64,000 bases of DNA from Panagrolaimus kolymaensis. Lineage: Eukaryota > Nematoda > Chromadorea > Rhabditida > Panagrolaimidae. Under the pieces are notes generated by a model that was not told where the DNA came from, made no database searches, and was given only the letters and a program-made list of their open reading frames with translations. Both the position numbers and the translations under genes were made by a program. This document shows positions 10,395 through 19,320 of this stretch, one piece after another (positions within the stretch are counted from its first letter, which is position 1; each line of letters starts with the position of its first letter). The DNA lies in contig JAJQJQ010000058.1 of assembly GCA_028622995.1 (NCBI GenBank), forward strand, positions 1,054,001 to 1,118,000, written 5' to 3'.

Positions 10395-12854
10395 ATGTCT
10401 GGTTTTTATATTATTCTACCATCAAATTCAAAAAGTTATCCCGATAATCGCGTCAATGATTTTCGCGTACATTTACCAACAGCCTTAGATTTTAATTCGC
10501 AATGGTACGTTGGAGTACAATCAATTATTTATCCACATAGTTGGAATGTTTTGGGGTCAAAAAAAGCAGAAATGATTACGGTAGAAATGAAAAATGGGGA
10601 AATTGAAAATTATTATATTGACTCGATGAGCCCTTTCAATTCAAAGAAATTGGAAGAAAATTTAAATTTATATGTCAAAAAGACGGATAGAAAGAAGCGC
10701 AATGCTGCCACGATAAAGAAAAAACTTGAACTGAAAAAAGCTGAGGAGGATGAGACTGAAAAACAAAAAAATAATGTCGCTGCCACGCCTTCAAATGCTA
10801 ATACACAATCTGTGGATGCTCCTATAGAAAATACAGCCCCAACATCTGCACCATCATCAAAAGAAATTACCGCCTCAGCTGAAAAACATATACCATCAGA
10901 TGTTACAACAGAAAAACCTGTATCATTACCTACGTCTGCATCTACGCCTGCACCTGCGCCTGCGCTTGCATCTGCGCCTGCACCTGCGCCGGCGCCTACA
11001 CCTACATCTGTACTTACACCTGCGCCCATGCCAGCACAATTACCTAAGCCTGCGCCAATATCCGCTCCCGCACCAACTAAGCCAACTTTCGATGATGAAA
11101 TAGTTGCCGATTCTAATGAGCCAACAGCTGATATAAGTGCTGAACAATTAAAAGAGGAAGAAAAAGAACTTGAAAAAATCACAGATGCTGCTGTGGCGCC
11201 ATCAGAGGCATCAATCAATGACGAAATAATTGAAGATCAACCAACAGTAAATATAAGTGACGAACAAATAAAAGCTGAAGAAAACGAACTTGAAAAAATA
11301 CGTGCAGAATCAGCATCCTCTTCAGTGCGTCCATCGTCTCCTATTATTTCGTCAGCCTCCCCATCGTCAACTTTGGCGCCAACTTTACCTATAATTGAAA
11401 AGGAGGATATGGAAGTTGATAAATCTGAGCCAACAGCTCTAACCGATGAACAAATAAAAGCAGAAGAAAAAGAACTTTTAGATAAAAATAAAAGTGAAGG
11501 TGTTTTGATTGAAACGACAGCTAATATTTCTGAAGCACAATTAGAAGAAGAAAAAGCTGAACTTAATCGTCAACATGCTCAAATAGCTAAAGAAGGTGAA
11601 AAACTTAAAAATCGAATCTTAATGCAAAAAGATGAAGAAATTGTAAAAGAAGCTGAATTTAAAGCAGAACGAGAAAAACTTGATCGCGGTTATCAGGCTT
11701 TGGAATCTGAAAGACAAAGACTTAAAACTTCATCAGAATTATTAGAACTTCAAAATAAAAGATTTAATCAAACCCTTCAGGATTTTAATAAAAATAAGAA
11801 AGATTTTGAAAATGAAGAGGCTGAAGGTCGACAAGAAATGACGGAATTGGCTGATTTAAAACTCAAACTTAAACAAGATGCTATAAAAATTGAAGAAGAA
11901 AAGAAGCGATTAACTACTCTTGATAAAACAAAAGCTGATGACTTGAAAGAATTTGAGCTGATCAATAAAGAAATTGAAGCAAAAACAAAAAAATTGGAAG
12001 ATGAAAACAAAAGCGCTGAACTTCGAGAGCGTGTTTTACAACAAGAAGCAGAACAACTTCAATCAATGAAAAAGGATATTGATGATCAATTAATTTCTGT
12101 TCATAAAGAAAGAGAACAAATTGAAAAGGAAACCCAGAGAATTCGTAACACTCAAAATGACCTCGAGCATCAAGCTTCAGTTTTGGAGAGAGAAAAACAA
12201 AATATTGAAGTAGAAAAACAAAAAAATGAAGCATCAAGAAAAAGAAAACTTGAAACAAGGCCCCTTGAAAATAAAAAAATTAGAGTGGATTCAGATATTA
12301 TTCTCGGCGATGATGATGATGAAATATTATCCGACAATGAAGATTTAGAAAATATATGGTTTGATTTGACTGAGGAAGAAAAACAATTATATAATATTGC
12401 TCCTAAAGGTCTCATTGAATTTGAATGGCGTGTTGATTATAATCGTTTTACTCTAAAAATTATTGATGATCAAGTAAAATCTGTTCTTTTGACTACACAA
12501 TTGGCCTATGTGCTTGGATTTAAAGAAAATGATAGCTTCAGTGAAACTAAAATGGCACGATATGCACCTGATCTTAACGGTGGAATTAATCAGTTTGCAA
12601 TTTATACTGATAATTTAACAGAAAACATTGTTTTTGGGGATACACTCGCTTCATTATTACGTGTTGTCAATGTCGACTCAAAGCCTGGCGATATGGTCGA
12701 GCATATTTACCAAAACCCAATGTATGTTAAAGTCGCGTCAAGACATATCCGTGACATTCATATTGAAATCAAATCCATATTTGGAGAAGAAATTAGATTT
12801 CTATATGGTCCTGTTATTTTAACCCTTCATTTCAAGAAAGCTCTCAGTTATTGA
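10395..12854 (+). CDS. Putative Polinton penton/minor capsid protein with a very long coiled-coil insert, ~819 aa
   Basis: An in-frame ATG exists at 10371, but MSGFYIILPSNSKSYPDN at 10395 is the conserved-looking start. The first ~85 residues and the last ~140 (LTTQLAYVLGFKEN..., YGPVILTLHFKK) look like the two halves of the jelly-roll minor capsid protein of invertebrate Polintons (family assignment from memory). Between them lies about 550 residues of low-complexity sequence: an Ala/Pro repeat (~184-238), acidic repeats containing SAEQLKEEEKELEKI-like units (three copies), and a long E/K/Q-rich coiled coil (~385-627) ending in a basic patch and a DDDDE stretch. The insert is unusual; its role is unknown. 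Confidence 0.72.
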   Translation: MSGFYIILPSNSKSYPDNRVNDFRVHLPTALDFNSQWYVGVQSIIYPHSWNVLGSKKAEMITVEMKNGEIENYYIDSMSPFNSKKLEENLNLYVKKTDRKKRNAATIKKKLELKKAEEDETEKQKNNVAATPSNANTQSVDAPIENTAPTSAPSSKEITASAEKHIPSDVTTEKPVSLPTSASTPAPAPALASAPAPAPAPTPTSVLTPAPMPAQLPKPAPISAPAPTKPTFDDEIVADSNEPTADISAEQLKEEEKELEKITDAAVAPSEASINDEIIEDQPTVNISDEQIKAEENELEKIRAESASSSVRPSSPIISSASPSSTLAPTLPIIEKEDMEVDKSEPTALTDEQIKAEEKELLDKNKSEGVLIETTANISEAQLEEEKAELNRQHAQIAKEGEKLKNRILMQKDEEIVKEAEFKAEREKLDRGYQALESERQRLKTSSELLELQNKRFNQTLQDFNKNKKDFENEEAEGRQEMTELADLKLKLKQDAIKIEEEKKRLTTLDKTKADDLKEFELINKEIEAKTKKLEDENKSAELRERVLQQEAEQLQSMKKDIDDQLISVHKEREQIEKETQRIRNTQNDLEHQASVLEREKQNIEVEKQKNEASRKRKLETRPLENKKIRVDSDIILGDDDDEILSDNEDLENIWFDLTEEEKQLYNIAPKGLIEFEWRVDYNRFTLKIIDDQVKSVLLTTQLAYVLGFKENDSFSETKMARYAPDLNGGINQFAIYTDNLTENIVFGDTLASLLRVVNVDSKPGDMVEHIYQNPMYVKVASRHIRDIHIEIKSIFGEEIRFLYGPVILTLHFKKALSY

Positions 12855-12895
12855 TTTTTTAATCATATTGATCAGTCGTATTTTAATATAAAAAT

Positions 12896-13315
12896 ATGGT
12901 TCGTGTTTTATTCGACCCTTATGCGATACATTTAGAAGATGTTTTATTAACTACACAATATGGAGCAGGCCCTTATTTTATTGGATTTAGACAAAGAGGC
13001 TATGGTTTAGGCGATATTTTACGTCATATGTGGCGCTTTGTCCGTCCTATCGTTAAAAACATTGGAAAAGAAGGTTTAAATGCAGGCGCTCGTATTTTAA
13101 ATGATGTGCAGCAAGGAGCTGAGCTGAAAACAACATTGAAAAAACAAGGTGCACAATCAGCTCAAAGATTGCTACAGTCTGCTTCAGATAAAGTTGGACT
13201 ATATGGCTCTGGAAAAAGAAAACGACATTTATCAAAAAAAGAAGTTGTTGGCCGGTTGGTTCATCGCAAAGCTCCTTTAAAAAATAAACGTCAAGATTAT
13301 TTTGGAATTTATTAA
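12896..13315 (+). CDS. Basic, glycine-rich Polinton core/minor virion protein, 139 aa
   Basis: An N-terminal [20 protein letters not shown] segment precedes an amphipathic helical region, then a strongly basic tail ([11 protein letters not shown]...). This matches the small basic protein located just upstream of the major capsid gene in many Polintons and sometimes compared with adenovirus core or membrane-lytic minor proteins; that comparison is inference. It lies 41 bp after the penton-like gene and 11 bp before the capsid gene, in one plus-strand late-type cluster. Confidence 0.78.
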   Translation: MVRVLFDPYAIHLEDVLLTTQYGAGPYFIGFRQRGYGLGDILRHMWRFVRPIVKNIGKEGLNAGARILNDVQQGAELKTTLKKQGAQSAQRLLQSASDKVGLYGSGKRKRHLSKKEVVGRLVHRKAPLKNKRQDYFGIY

Positions 13316-13326
13316 ATTAAAAAAAT

Positions 13327-14634
13327 ATGTTATTCAAAGTTATTGATCCTACTTCAAAAAGCTGTGCATCATCAGCATTAAATATTTTTGCTACTCGTCC
13401 AACCAATGTAGCAATAAATAATAGCCTTTATAATGAAATTTTACCTTTAAATTCCCTTGAAAATCCTCCATATCATTTTCGTATTTCATCTAATGATGGG
13501 TTTCTTGATCTATCAAAATGTTTTCTTAAATCCCAATTCAAGCTTGAAAAGCAAAATACAGCTGGAACAGCTTATCGAACAATTATTGCAACTGATAATG
13601 TATCCGTAAATCAAGCGCTTGGTGCCACCTTTATTCAAAATATTAAAGTATTAATCAATGGTCGTGAAGTTTTTAACAGTAACTCATTGTATAGTTATAA
13701 AGCAATTATGGATATTGAATTATCGCATACCAACGAAACTAAAAACTCTTATTTGGAAGTTGCAGGTTATCATGAAGATGATATTGCTCCTGATGTTAGT
13801 ACTGGTAAAGGTTTCTTAGCAAGAAAATCTCCATATACTTTAAATAATACTATGGAATATATATCAAAATTCTTTATTGATTTGTTTAATCAGGATTTAT
13901 ACTTCCTTAATAATAATGATATCGATATTGAAATTACACCAAATAATCAAAACTTCAACATTATTAATAAAGATGGCGGCATCTATAAGCTAACATTGGA
14001 ATCTTGTAAATTATATGTCAAAAGTCTTTACCTCATGGATGGCTTAAATCTTGAAATGGCTGCCCGACTTGTTACAGAGCCAGCTCGATATAGTATTAAT
14101 AGAACTGAAATGAAAGTTTTAATGGTTACAGCAGGAAGACTCCAATTTACAGCTAATGTTTTTCAAGAACAAGTTCCACGTCGAATTGTTGTTGGATTTG
14201 TCAACTATGATGCATTCAATGCCAGTCAAACAACATCACCTTTTATATTTGAGCATCACAATGTCAAAGATATCAGTGTAAATTATGGTGGAAAATCATT
14301 CCCTAATGTTAAATACTCTCTTGATTTTCCAAATAACAAATATGCAGCAGCGTTTCATGATATGTATGAAAACCTTGGTATGGTTGGTAATGATACCAAT
14401 GGAATCAGTATGAAAGCATATAAATCACGATTATGCTTCTTTGTATTCAATTTGACAAATAGTCAAGAAGTTGATGGATGTTTTGACTTGATAAAGTCTG
14501 GTGTAACTTCAATTTCTGTAAACTTTACTACTGCTGTGCCTGCCCCAAGTCTTGCCATGGTTGTTTATGCCGAACATGAAGGGATGATTATTGTTGATGG
14601 TAATCGTGTTATCACAACTGATTTAACAGCTTAA
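13327..14634 (+). CDS. Polinton major capsid protein (double jelly-roll type), 435 aa
   Basis: Structural homologue of the hexon-like capsid proteins of Polintons, and similar to the C. elegans F54H12.2 type. Recognisable features are the N-terminal 'F-A-T-R-P-T-N...L-P-L' region, FRISSNDGFLDLSKCFL (~60-76), FIQNIKVLINGREVFNS (~100) and the late FVNYDAF / SVNYGGKSFP strands (~293, ~320). Length is close to the family norm and the frame is intact from ATG to TAA, which argues for recent activity. The double jelly-roll fold is inferred from family membership. Confidence 0.9.
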   Translation: MLFKVIDPTSKSCASSALNIFATRPTNVAINNSLYNEILPLNSLENPPYHFRISSNDGFLDLSKCFLKSQFKLEKQNTAGTAYRTIIATDNVSVNQALGATFIQNIKVLINGREVFNSNSLYSYKAIMDIELSHTNETKNSYLEVAGYHEDDIAPDVSTGKGFLARKSPYTLNNTMEYISKFFIDLFNQDLYFLNNNDIDIEITPNNQNFNIINKDGGIYKLTLESCKLYVKSLYLMDGLNLEMAARLVTEPARYSINRTEMKVLMVTAGRLQFTANVFQEQVPRRIVVGFVNYDAFNASQTTSPFIFEHHNVKDISVNYGGKSFPNVKYSLDFPNNKYAAAFHDMYENLGMVGNDTNGISMKAYKSRLCFFVFNLTNSQEVDGCFDLIKSGVTSISVNFTTAVPAPSLAMVVYAEHEGMIIVDGNRVITTDLTA

Positions 14635-14637
14635 AGC

Positions 14638-14793
14638 ATGAATGTTGCTTTTTACTGTCCTCCTAATATTTATTATTTAACTCTCATAATTATTATTCTC
14701 ATATGTTTAATTGGAATTTATTTTTCAAAATATCCTGCTTACTTTAAACAATCATTACAACGTCTTTTGATAATTTTACCATGGACGAAATAG
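14638..14793 (+). CDS. Overlooked 51-aa single-pass membrane protein between capsid and protease genes
   Basis: An ATG three bases after the capsid stop opens a 51-codon frame. It encodes a short N-terminus (MNVAFYCPPN), one strong transmembrane helix (YYLTLIIIILICLIGIYF), and a basic amphipathic tail ending PWTK. The stop overlaps the protease start by 13 bp. The tight packing between two cluster members and the clear membrane helix favour a real gene; it is too short for usual ORF cut-offs. Confidence 0.6.
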   Translation: MNVAFYCPPNIYYLTLIIIILICLIGIYFSKYPAYFKQSLQRLLIILPWTK

Positions 14794-15200
14794 AAATCAT
14801 TAAAAAAGCTTATGCTTTAAAAATCCCTTTATTCTGTGGCACATATCCAATCGATCAATTGCCTGACGCAAAAACTCCATATTGCTTTATACTAAATCAT
14901 GACCCACATAATAAGCCTGGCACTCACTGGGTTGCACTCATCGTTAGTACCGATAATGAAGCAGAATATTTTGATAGTTTGGGACAAAAACCTCCTTCGG
15001 TTTTATACAATTGGAAAAGAAAAATCCATTACAATACTCGACCAATTCAAAGCATTTTTGCAGACACATGTGGTCATCATTGTCTCTACTATCTATATCT
15101 TCGCTGCCGATTAAATATTCCCTCTTCTATTGCTTTAAAATATATAATGTCACAAAAAAACCCTGATTTATATGTTAAAAATTTTATTGTAAAAGTTTAA
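14781..15200 (+). CDS. Adenain-like (C5/Ulp1 clan) maturation cysteine protease, 139 aa
   Basis: Predicted to process capsid precursors. The catalytic residues fit the clan order: H in KPGTHWVALIV (~50), acid in AEYFDSLG (~64), and C in DTCGHHCLYYLY (~97). The length is typical of Polinton proteases. The start overlaps the stop of the 51-aa gene. It converges on the 113-aa minus-strand gene with 49 bp between stops and a TAATAAA-like signal just after the stop. Confidence 0.92.
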   Translation: MDEIEIIKKAYALKIPLFCGTYPIDQLPDAKTPYCFILNHDPHNKPGTHWVALIVSTDNEAEYFDSLGQKPPSVLYNWKRKIHYNTRPIQSIFADTCGHHCLYYLYLRCRLNIPSSIALKYIMSQKNPDLYVKNFIVKV

Positions 15201-15249
15201 TAAATTGAGAAAAATAATACAGAGTTAAAAACATTTGAAAAAATTATGT

Positions 15250-15591
15250 TTAAAAAGATTTACGCATTTTTGAAAGAATATCTTGAAATAGTTTATTTCC
15301 AATACGATCATCTCCATTTATGATTTTCTTGACAGTATCAGCCAAGACAAATTGTGATGCGCAAGGAATGGTATTTTTATAGAGCGAATACTGCAATGGG
15401 GAATCAATAATCGCAAGTGGGAAACTCTTGGAAGGATCATGATTTATAGGAGATTCTTTTACTTGTCGAAGTTGAATATCAACAGGAAGCGATAAATATA
15501 ATTTCCAAAGGAACGAATCGATAGATTCAGCGTCCAATGCGCAAAGGTTGTAAACATCAAGAGTATCGTGAAAAAAAGTTGGAACAACCAT
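15250..15591 (-). CDS. Unknown Polinton protein, 113 aa
   Basis: An ATG-to-TGA frame beginning MVVPTFFHDTLDVYNLCALD, next to the right TIR. It is acidic to neutral with no membrane segment and no motif I recognise. Its open frame in a compact element and its convergent spacing with the protease support it as a gene. Confidence 0.6.
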   Translation of the reverse strand: MVVPTFFHDTLDVYNLCALDAESIDSFLWKLYLSLPVDIQLRQVKESPINHDPSKSFPLAIIDSPLQYSLYKNTIPCASQFVLADTVKKIINGDDRIGNKLFQDILSKMRKSF

Positions 15592-15688
15592 ATTAAAATA
15601 ATAAAAATAAAAATCAACCGAACATGAACAATGCCAAAAGAAAGGTTTAAATTTCCAAAATTTTTCTTAATTTTTTTGAAAAAATTTC

Positions 15689-16389
15689 GAAATTTTTATG
15701 AAAAAAAGCTTTTTTATGGTATGCGCGCACATATGGATGCGCGCGCGCGTGTAAATGAGCATGCGCGCGTCCAGTTGCATGTATGTCCATTGCCTTCACA
15801 TACGCCGTCATGAAAACGCGCACATGCACACTCGCAGATGCTTCTGCGCCAAAAAATATCAATTTTTTAAAATTTTCCCGCTTTTTTTAAAAAAATTGTA
15901 ATTTTTCTGTTAAATAAATTAACTTTTAATTATCATAAATAAATAAATAAATTAATAATTAATTACAAAATGTTTTTAAAGTTGGCGGCTTTTTCAAAGA
16001 GAATTTTTAATTACTAATAAAGATAAAAATCCATCAATCAATTTCACACCTCTGACATCGGCGCCGATATCTCAGTGGCTGCGGTTTTCACACCTTTAAT
16101 GACGGCATTTCCTTTGAATTAAAAAGTTTTAATCAATTAAAAAGCCATCAATCATTTTCACACCTCATGCGTCGGCATCGCCACTCGGACATCAAAGAGG
16201 CGGCATTTCCTTTGTCTAAAACTTCGCCCCTGCTACATAAATCATTTTCACACCTACAAAAAATAAACAAATTCGCATTAATCATTTTAACACATTAACT
16301 AGCATCATTAACACCTTTAGCGCAAGCATCACACCTCGGACATCAAAGAGGCGGCATTTCCTTTGGGTAAAACTTCGCCCAATACTACT
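15689..16389. repeat. Right terminal inverted repeat of the Polinton
   Basis: Reverse complement of 5995-6679. It carries an extra 14 bp (ccatatgtgcgcgc in TIR orientation) around 15722-15737 and differs in short patches around 16050-16150. A long alternating purine-pyrimidine GCGCGCGCGC tract lies near 15737-15752. Confidence 0.93.
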
Positions 16390-16395
16390 TATGTA
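16390..16395. repeat. Right target-site duplication TATGTA
   Basis: Identical to 5989-5994 and directly abutting the CT end of the Polinton. Confidence 0.95.
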
Positions 16396-17899
16396 AAAAC
16401 GTCATAGGGTAAAGTTTTTTCCATTGAAGTTCATTCTTCTACAAAAATTGGTGAAATAAATGAATTGGTCCAAAAATATGGAAATATTTACTATTGGGGC
16501 AAGATGCTCGAAGATAATCGTACAATTGGATCATATGGAATTTCAAATGGCACAACTATTTTCGCTTCCATGCGAATCAGTGGCGGCAGTAATCGATCTT
16601 TACCATTTTAAACCTACCTATATAGTTTTTTTAGGTGATAACAATCGTAATGATTCTCGCCTCCGTAAAATAGACGACGGTAGAAACTATACAGAAACTG
16701 AAGATTCTGACGAGTTTGATCAACCACAACCCCTTCAAAGTTAGTAAACAAAAACAATTTTTTTGAATGAAATTAATTTTTTTTTTCTAGCACCACCAAG
16801 AACCAGAACTCCTACCGGTGATGTACAGAGAGGTAATCAATAATCGATTAAAATTGTCTTAAATATAAAATATTTTATGAAAGAAGAGTGTATAATTTTA
16901 TGAACTTTTTATCATTAATGATTTGAGATTATTAAGTTTAAAGGAGTTTTTGCGCTGCAAGACCCATCACAAATTTTCGGGTCGAGATCCACCTTCTAAA
17001 TTAGCTTGAATTCTTGTCAAAATTCTTGTAGGTTCTGAAAAAGCTTTAAAAAAAACACCTGTAGGGGAAAATCTCTTCTAAAAAAGCCCCAAATAATTAC
17101 TTTGTAGCTTTTACTTCGTAAATTTGAACGAAAATTTAAACTTTTTTTTATAGGAAACTGCCAACTTCTTCGTGATGCCATTGACAATCTTCTTCCTCAA
17201 CCTCATACCCACGGCTGGTTGCAATCAGTACGAGCAATTCATGCTAATGACCCCGACAAGTTTTCATATGTTTATCTTGTTATTGAAGAACCTCGTTCTC
17301 TGACAGTTACTTTTAAACATTTTATTGAAGCAATATTGTATGTTGGTAAAGGCACAGGAAATCGAAACATGGATCATTTATTTGCTGCTAAAAATGGGGT
17401 TGTGGGTGGTTCATCGGTAAGTGACTTAAGCATAGTTATACCAACAATTATTTTAAAGAGTATTATATAATTATCGGTTTTTTGATAACATTAGTAAAGC
17501 AATAACAGCTAACATAAATAATAAACTAAATTCGATACTTTTCCTAAGTTAAGAAATAACTTTAAATTATCTCTTTTAACATTAATTCATACTTTTTAGC
17601 CTTTTCTCGTTATTCGTATTCAAGAAGCTTGGGATCGTGGACAATCCCGTCGTGTTACTCCATATAGATCTATTGAAAATTTGTCAAGTCAAGAAGCCTA
17701 CTGTCATGAACATATTATTATTGAAACACTTGGTCGAGAAAATATATCAAACCAAGATTATGGAAGAGTTTGTGGTTCTTGTGTTAGAATAGCATTAAAC
17801 CTTAAACAAGAAGCTGGGTTAAGCATTTTGATGGAAGCCTATCAAAATTTTCTTCAAAACAATAATATTATGTGGTATCTCCGTCATGATATTCCTTGA
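16396..17899 (+). pseudogene. 3' part of the disrupted host gene: ubiquitin-like domain followed by a GIY-YIG nuclease domain
   Basis: Exons: to 16588, 16635-16739, 16791-16832, 17154-17416 and 17600-17899, all in phase. The first exon reads as ubiquitin: K-T, then GKVFSIEV, YYWGKMLEDNRTIGSYGI and RISGG, with the K48-equivalent lysine and C-terminal GG kept; one in-frame TAG (16405-16407) falls at ubiquitin residues 8-9. After an acidic linker, the last two exons form a GIY-YIG domain of the LEM-3/ANKLE1 type: FSYVYLVIEE, HFIEAILYVGKG, IQEAWDRGQ, then EAYCHEHIIIETLG with the metal-binding Glu. The downstream frames are intact, so only the region at and before the insertion is damaged. Whether a shortened transcript from inside the right TIR or exon 2 is still used is unknown. 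Confidence 0.78.
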
Positions 17900-19320
17900 T
17901 GATTTTAGTATGTTATCTGTTAGAGAGGGTTCTGCCATTTTACGCTGAGAAAGTAGACTTTTTGAAATAATTATTCCATTAATTGCAAAAGCAAAGAATA
18001 TTTTTTAACAGAGCTTTTTGAATAAAGTAAAATGGTAATTGCCTTTATCTCCGCTTGAACTTTTCTAACAATCTTGTTTTTATGTTAAATTGTCTTTTCG
18101 TTGGTTTTAACAATAATTAAATTTTTATTTTTTTTATGTGTAAAAAAAACTACATTTATTTTTCTGATAATAAACTTCTTTTATGATGTTGGCAAGATTA
18201 TTTATAAATAATTACATTCTATTTAATATGTGTAGCTTTCTCAGCCAAACTGCGTCGATCTTATTCTTTCTCTTTTCGGATCTTCTTGTCACGACACTCG
18301 TTTTATTTTGTATATAATCATTTGTCCAACCATAGCCTAATAACTTTTATTTTCATTTTATTTTGTAATAATATTAAGTGGAATCAGTTTAATGAATAAA
18401 GTATTATTGTAAACTGTCATCTCTTTTTTCTCATCTCAATATCCTGTTTGTGGTGCTTTGAGCTCCGCAACAATGGTACCTCTGGGCAGTTTACGTGTAA
18501 AACCAATGAATTTTTTAGAAGATTACATGCGCGCAACAAGATTATTAAGGAATCAAACAAAGTTTAAAAATGGAAAGGGAATGGTAGTAATTTATGGCCA
18601 AGAACATGAAAGCCGGGAATCTATATTTGGTGTAATTCACTGTTTTGTAGTTAAAAAAAACACAAAACATGTAATTAAAAATAACAGGTGAGTAGCAAAT
18701 TGAAAAAAAAACTTCTCTTTCTTCTTACACACATTTTCCACATATTTTCTTTACAATAATTAACAACACAAATATCAATGAGCAAGAATTAGCGATGGAC
18801 TAAAGTATTATAAAATGTGTGTTGTAAAATAAAAAATAAAAAAGTGATTAATAAAAGTTCAAAGTTTAATTATCCCTTCTTCTAAAACTGGTTGTCTGTC
18901 GCTGTCATTCTATTTTTACATTCACATTTCATTCACAAAACAAAAAAAAAACAAAAAAGGAAAAAGAAAATTTGCATAAACTTTTTTCTTTCTCATTTAC
19001 AAAAAAATGAAAAATTATTTGAGAAAAGAAACATCTATAAATTTGCATATTACAACAAACTCAAAAAAATTTTCTTACTTTTTTTAATTTATTTTGTCTG
19101 TTAAGTTTACTTGCATACAGTCGCTCGAGGCATTAGCTAATAGCTCGAAAGATTTTGTGTTTACCAAAAAAATTGTTAAAATTTTGTTACGCTGTTTAGT
19201 GCGTCTTGAAAAGGTTAAACTATTCCATATTACATATACATATCACATATCACATATAACATTACACATACATACATTTTCACATATACAAAAAAACTTT
19301 TATATATTTCTTTTATCATA
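17900..19320. other. Intergenic stretch before the Helitron gene; one orphan exon-like frame
   Basis: Mostly AT-rich. At 18458-18691 a 77-codon frame (contains MVPLGSLRVKPMNFLEDYMRA) ends at a plausible donor (gtgagt) but has no recognised homology and no partner exon. The 5' terminus of the Helitron (A followed by TC) should lie here, but I could not fix it: one candidate is ATCTCTTTTTTC at about 18419. Confidence 0.4.

Larger units (their letters stand above)
5995..16389. mobile_element. Polinton/Maverick element without DNA polymerase B
   Basis: Both ends are exact: the element begins AGTAGTATTGGGCG at 5995 and ends with its reverse complement at 16389. It is flanked by perfect 6-bp duplications TATGTA at 5989-5994 and 16390-16395. 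AG...CT termini, 6-bp target duplications and long inverted repeats are diagnostic of Polintons. Gene order is membrane protein (-), integrase (+), 270-aa protein (-), 121-aa protein (-), packaging ATPase (-), putative penton (+), basic core-like protein (+), major capsid (+), 51-aa membrane protein (+), protease (+), 113-aa protein (-). At 10.4 kb it is shorter than the usual 15-20 kb, and no protein-primed PolB gene or remnant is visible on either strand. Its main genes are open, so it is probably young, although the two TIRs already differ. Confidence 0.96.

Noticed and set aside
10613..11218. 201-codon minus-strand frame rich in Ala, Gly and Ser
   Set aside because: It is the antisense of the Ala/Pro and acidic repeats of the putative penton gene; composition explains it.
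5995..16389. DNA polymerase B gene hidden in the Polinton
   Set aside because: All intervals over 100 bp are accounted for by other genes or TIRs, and no polymerase motif appears in any frame.
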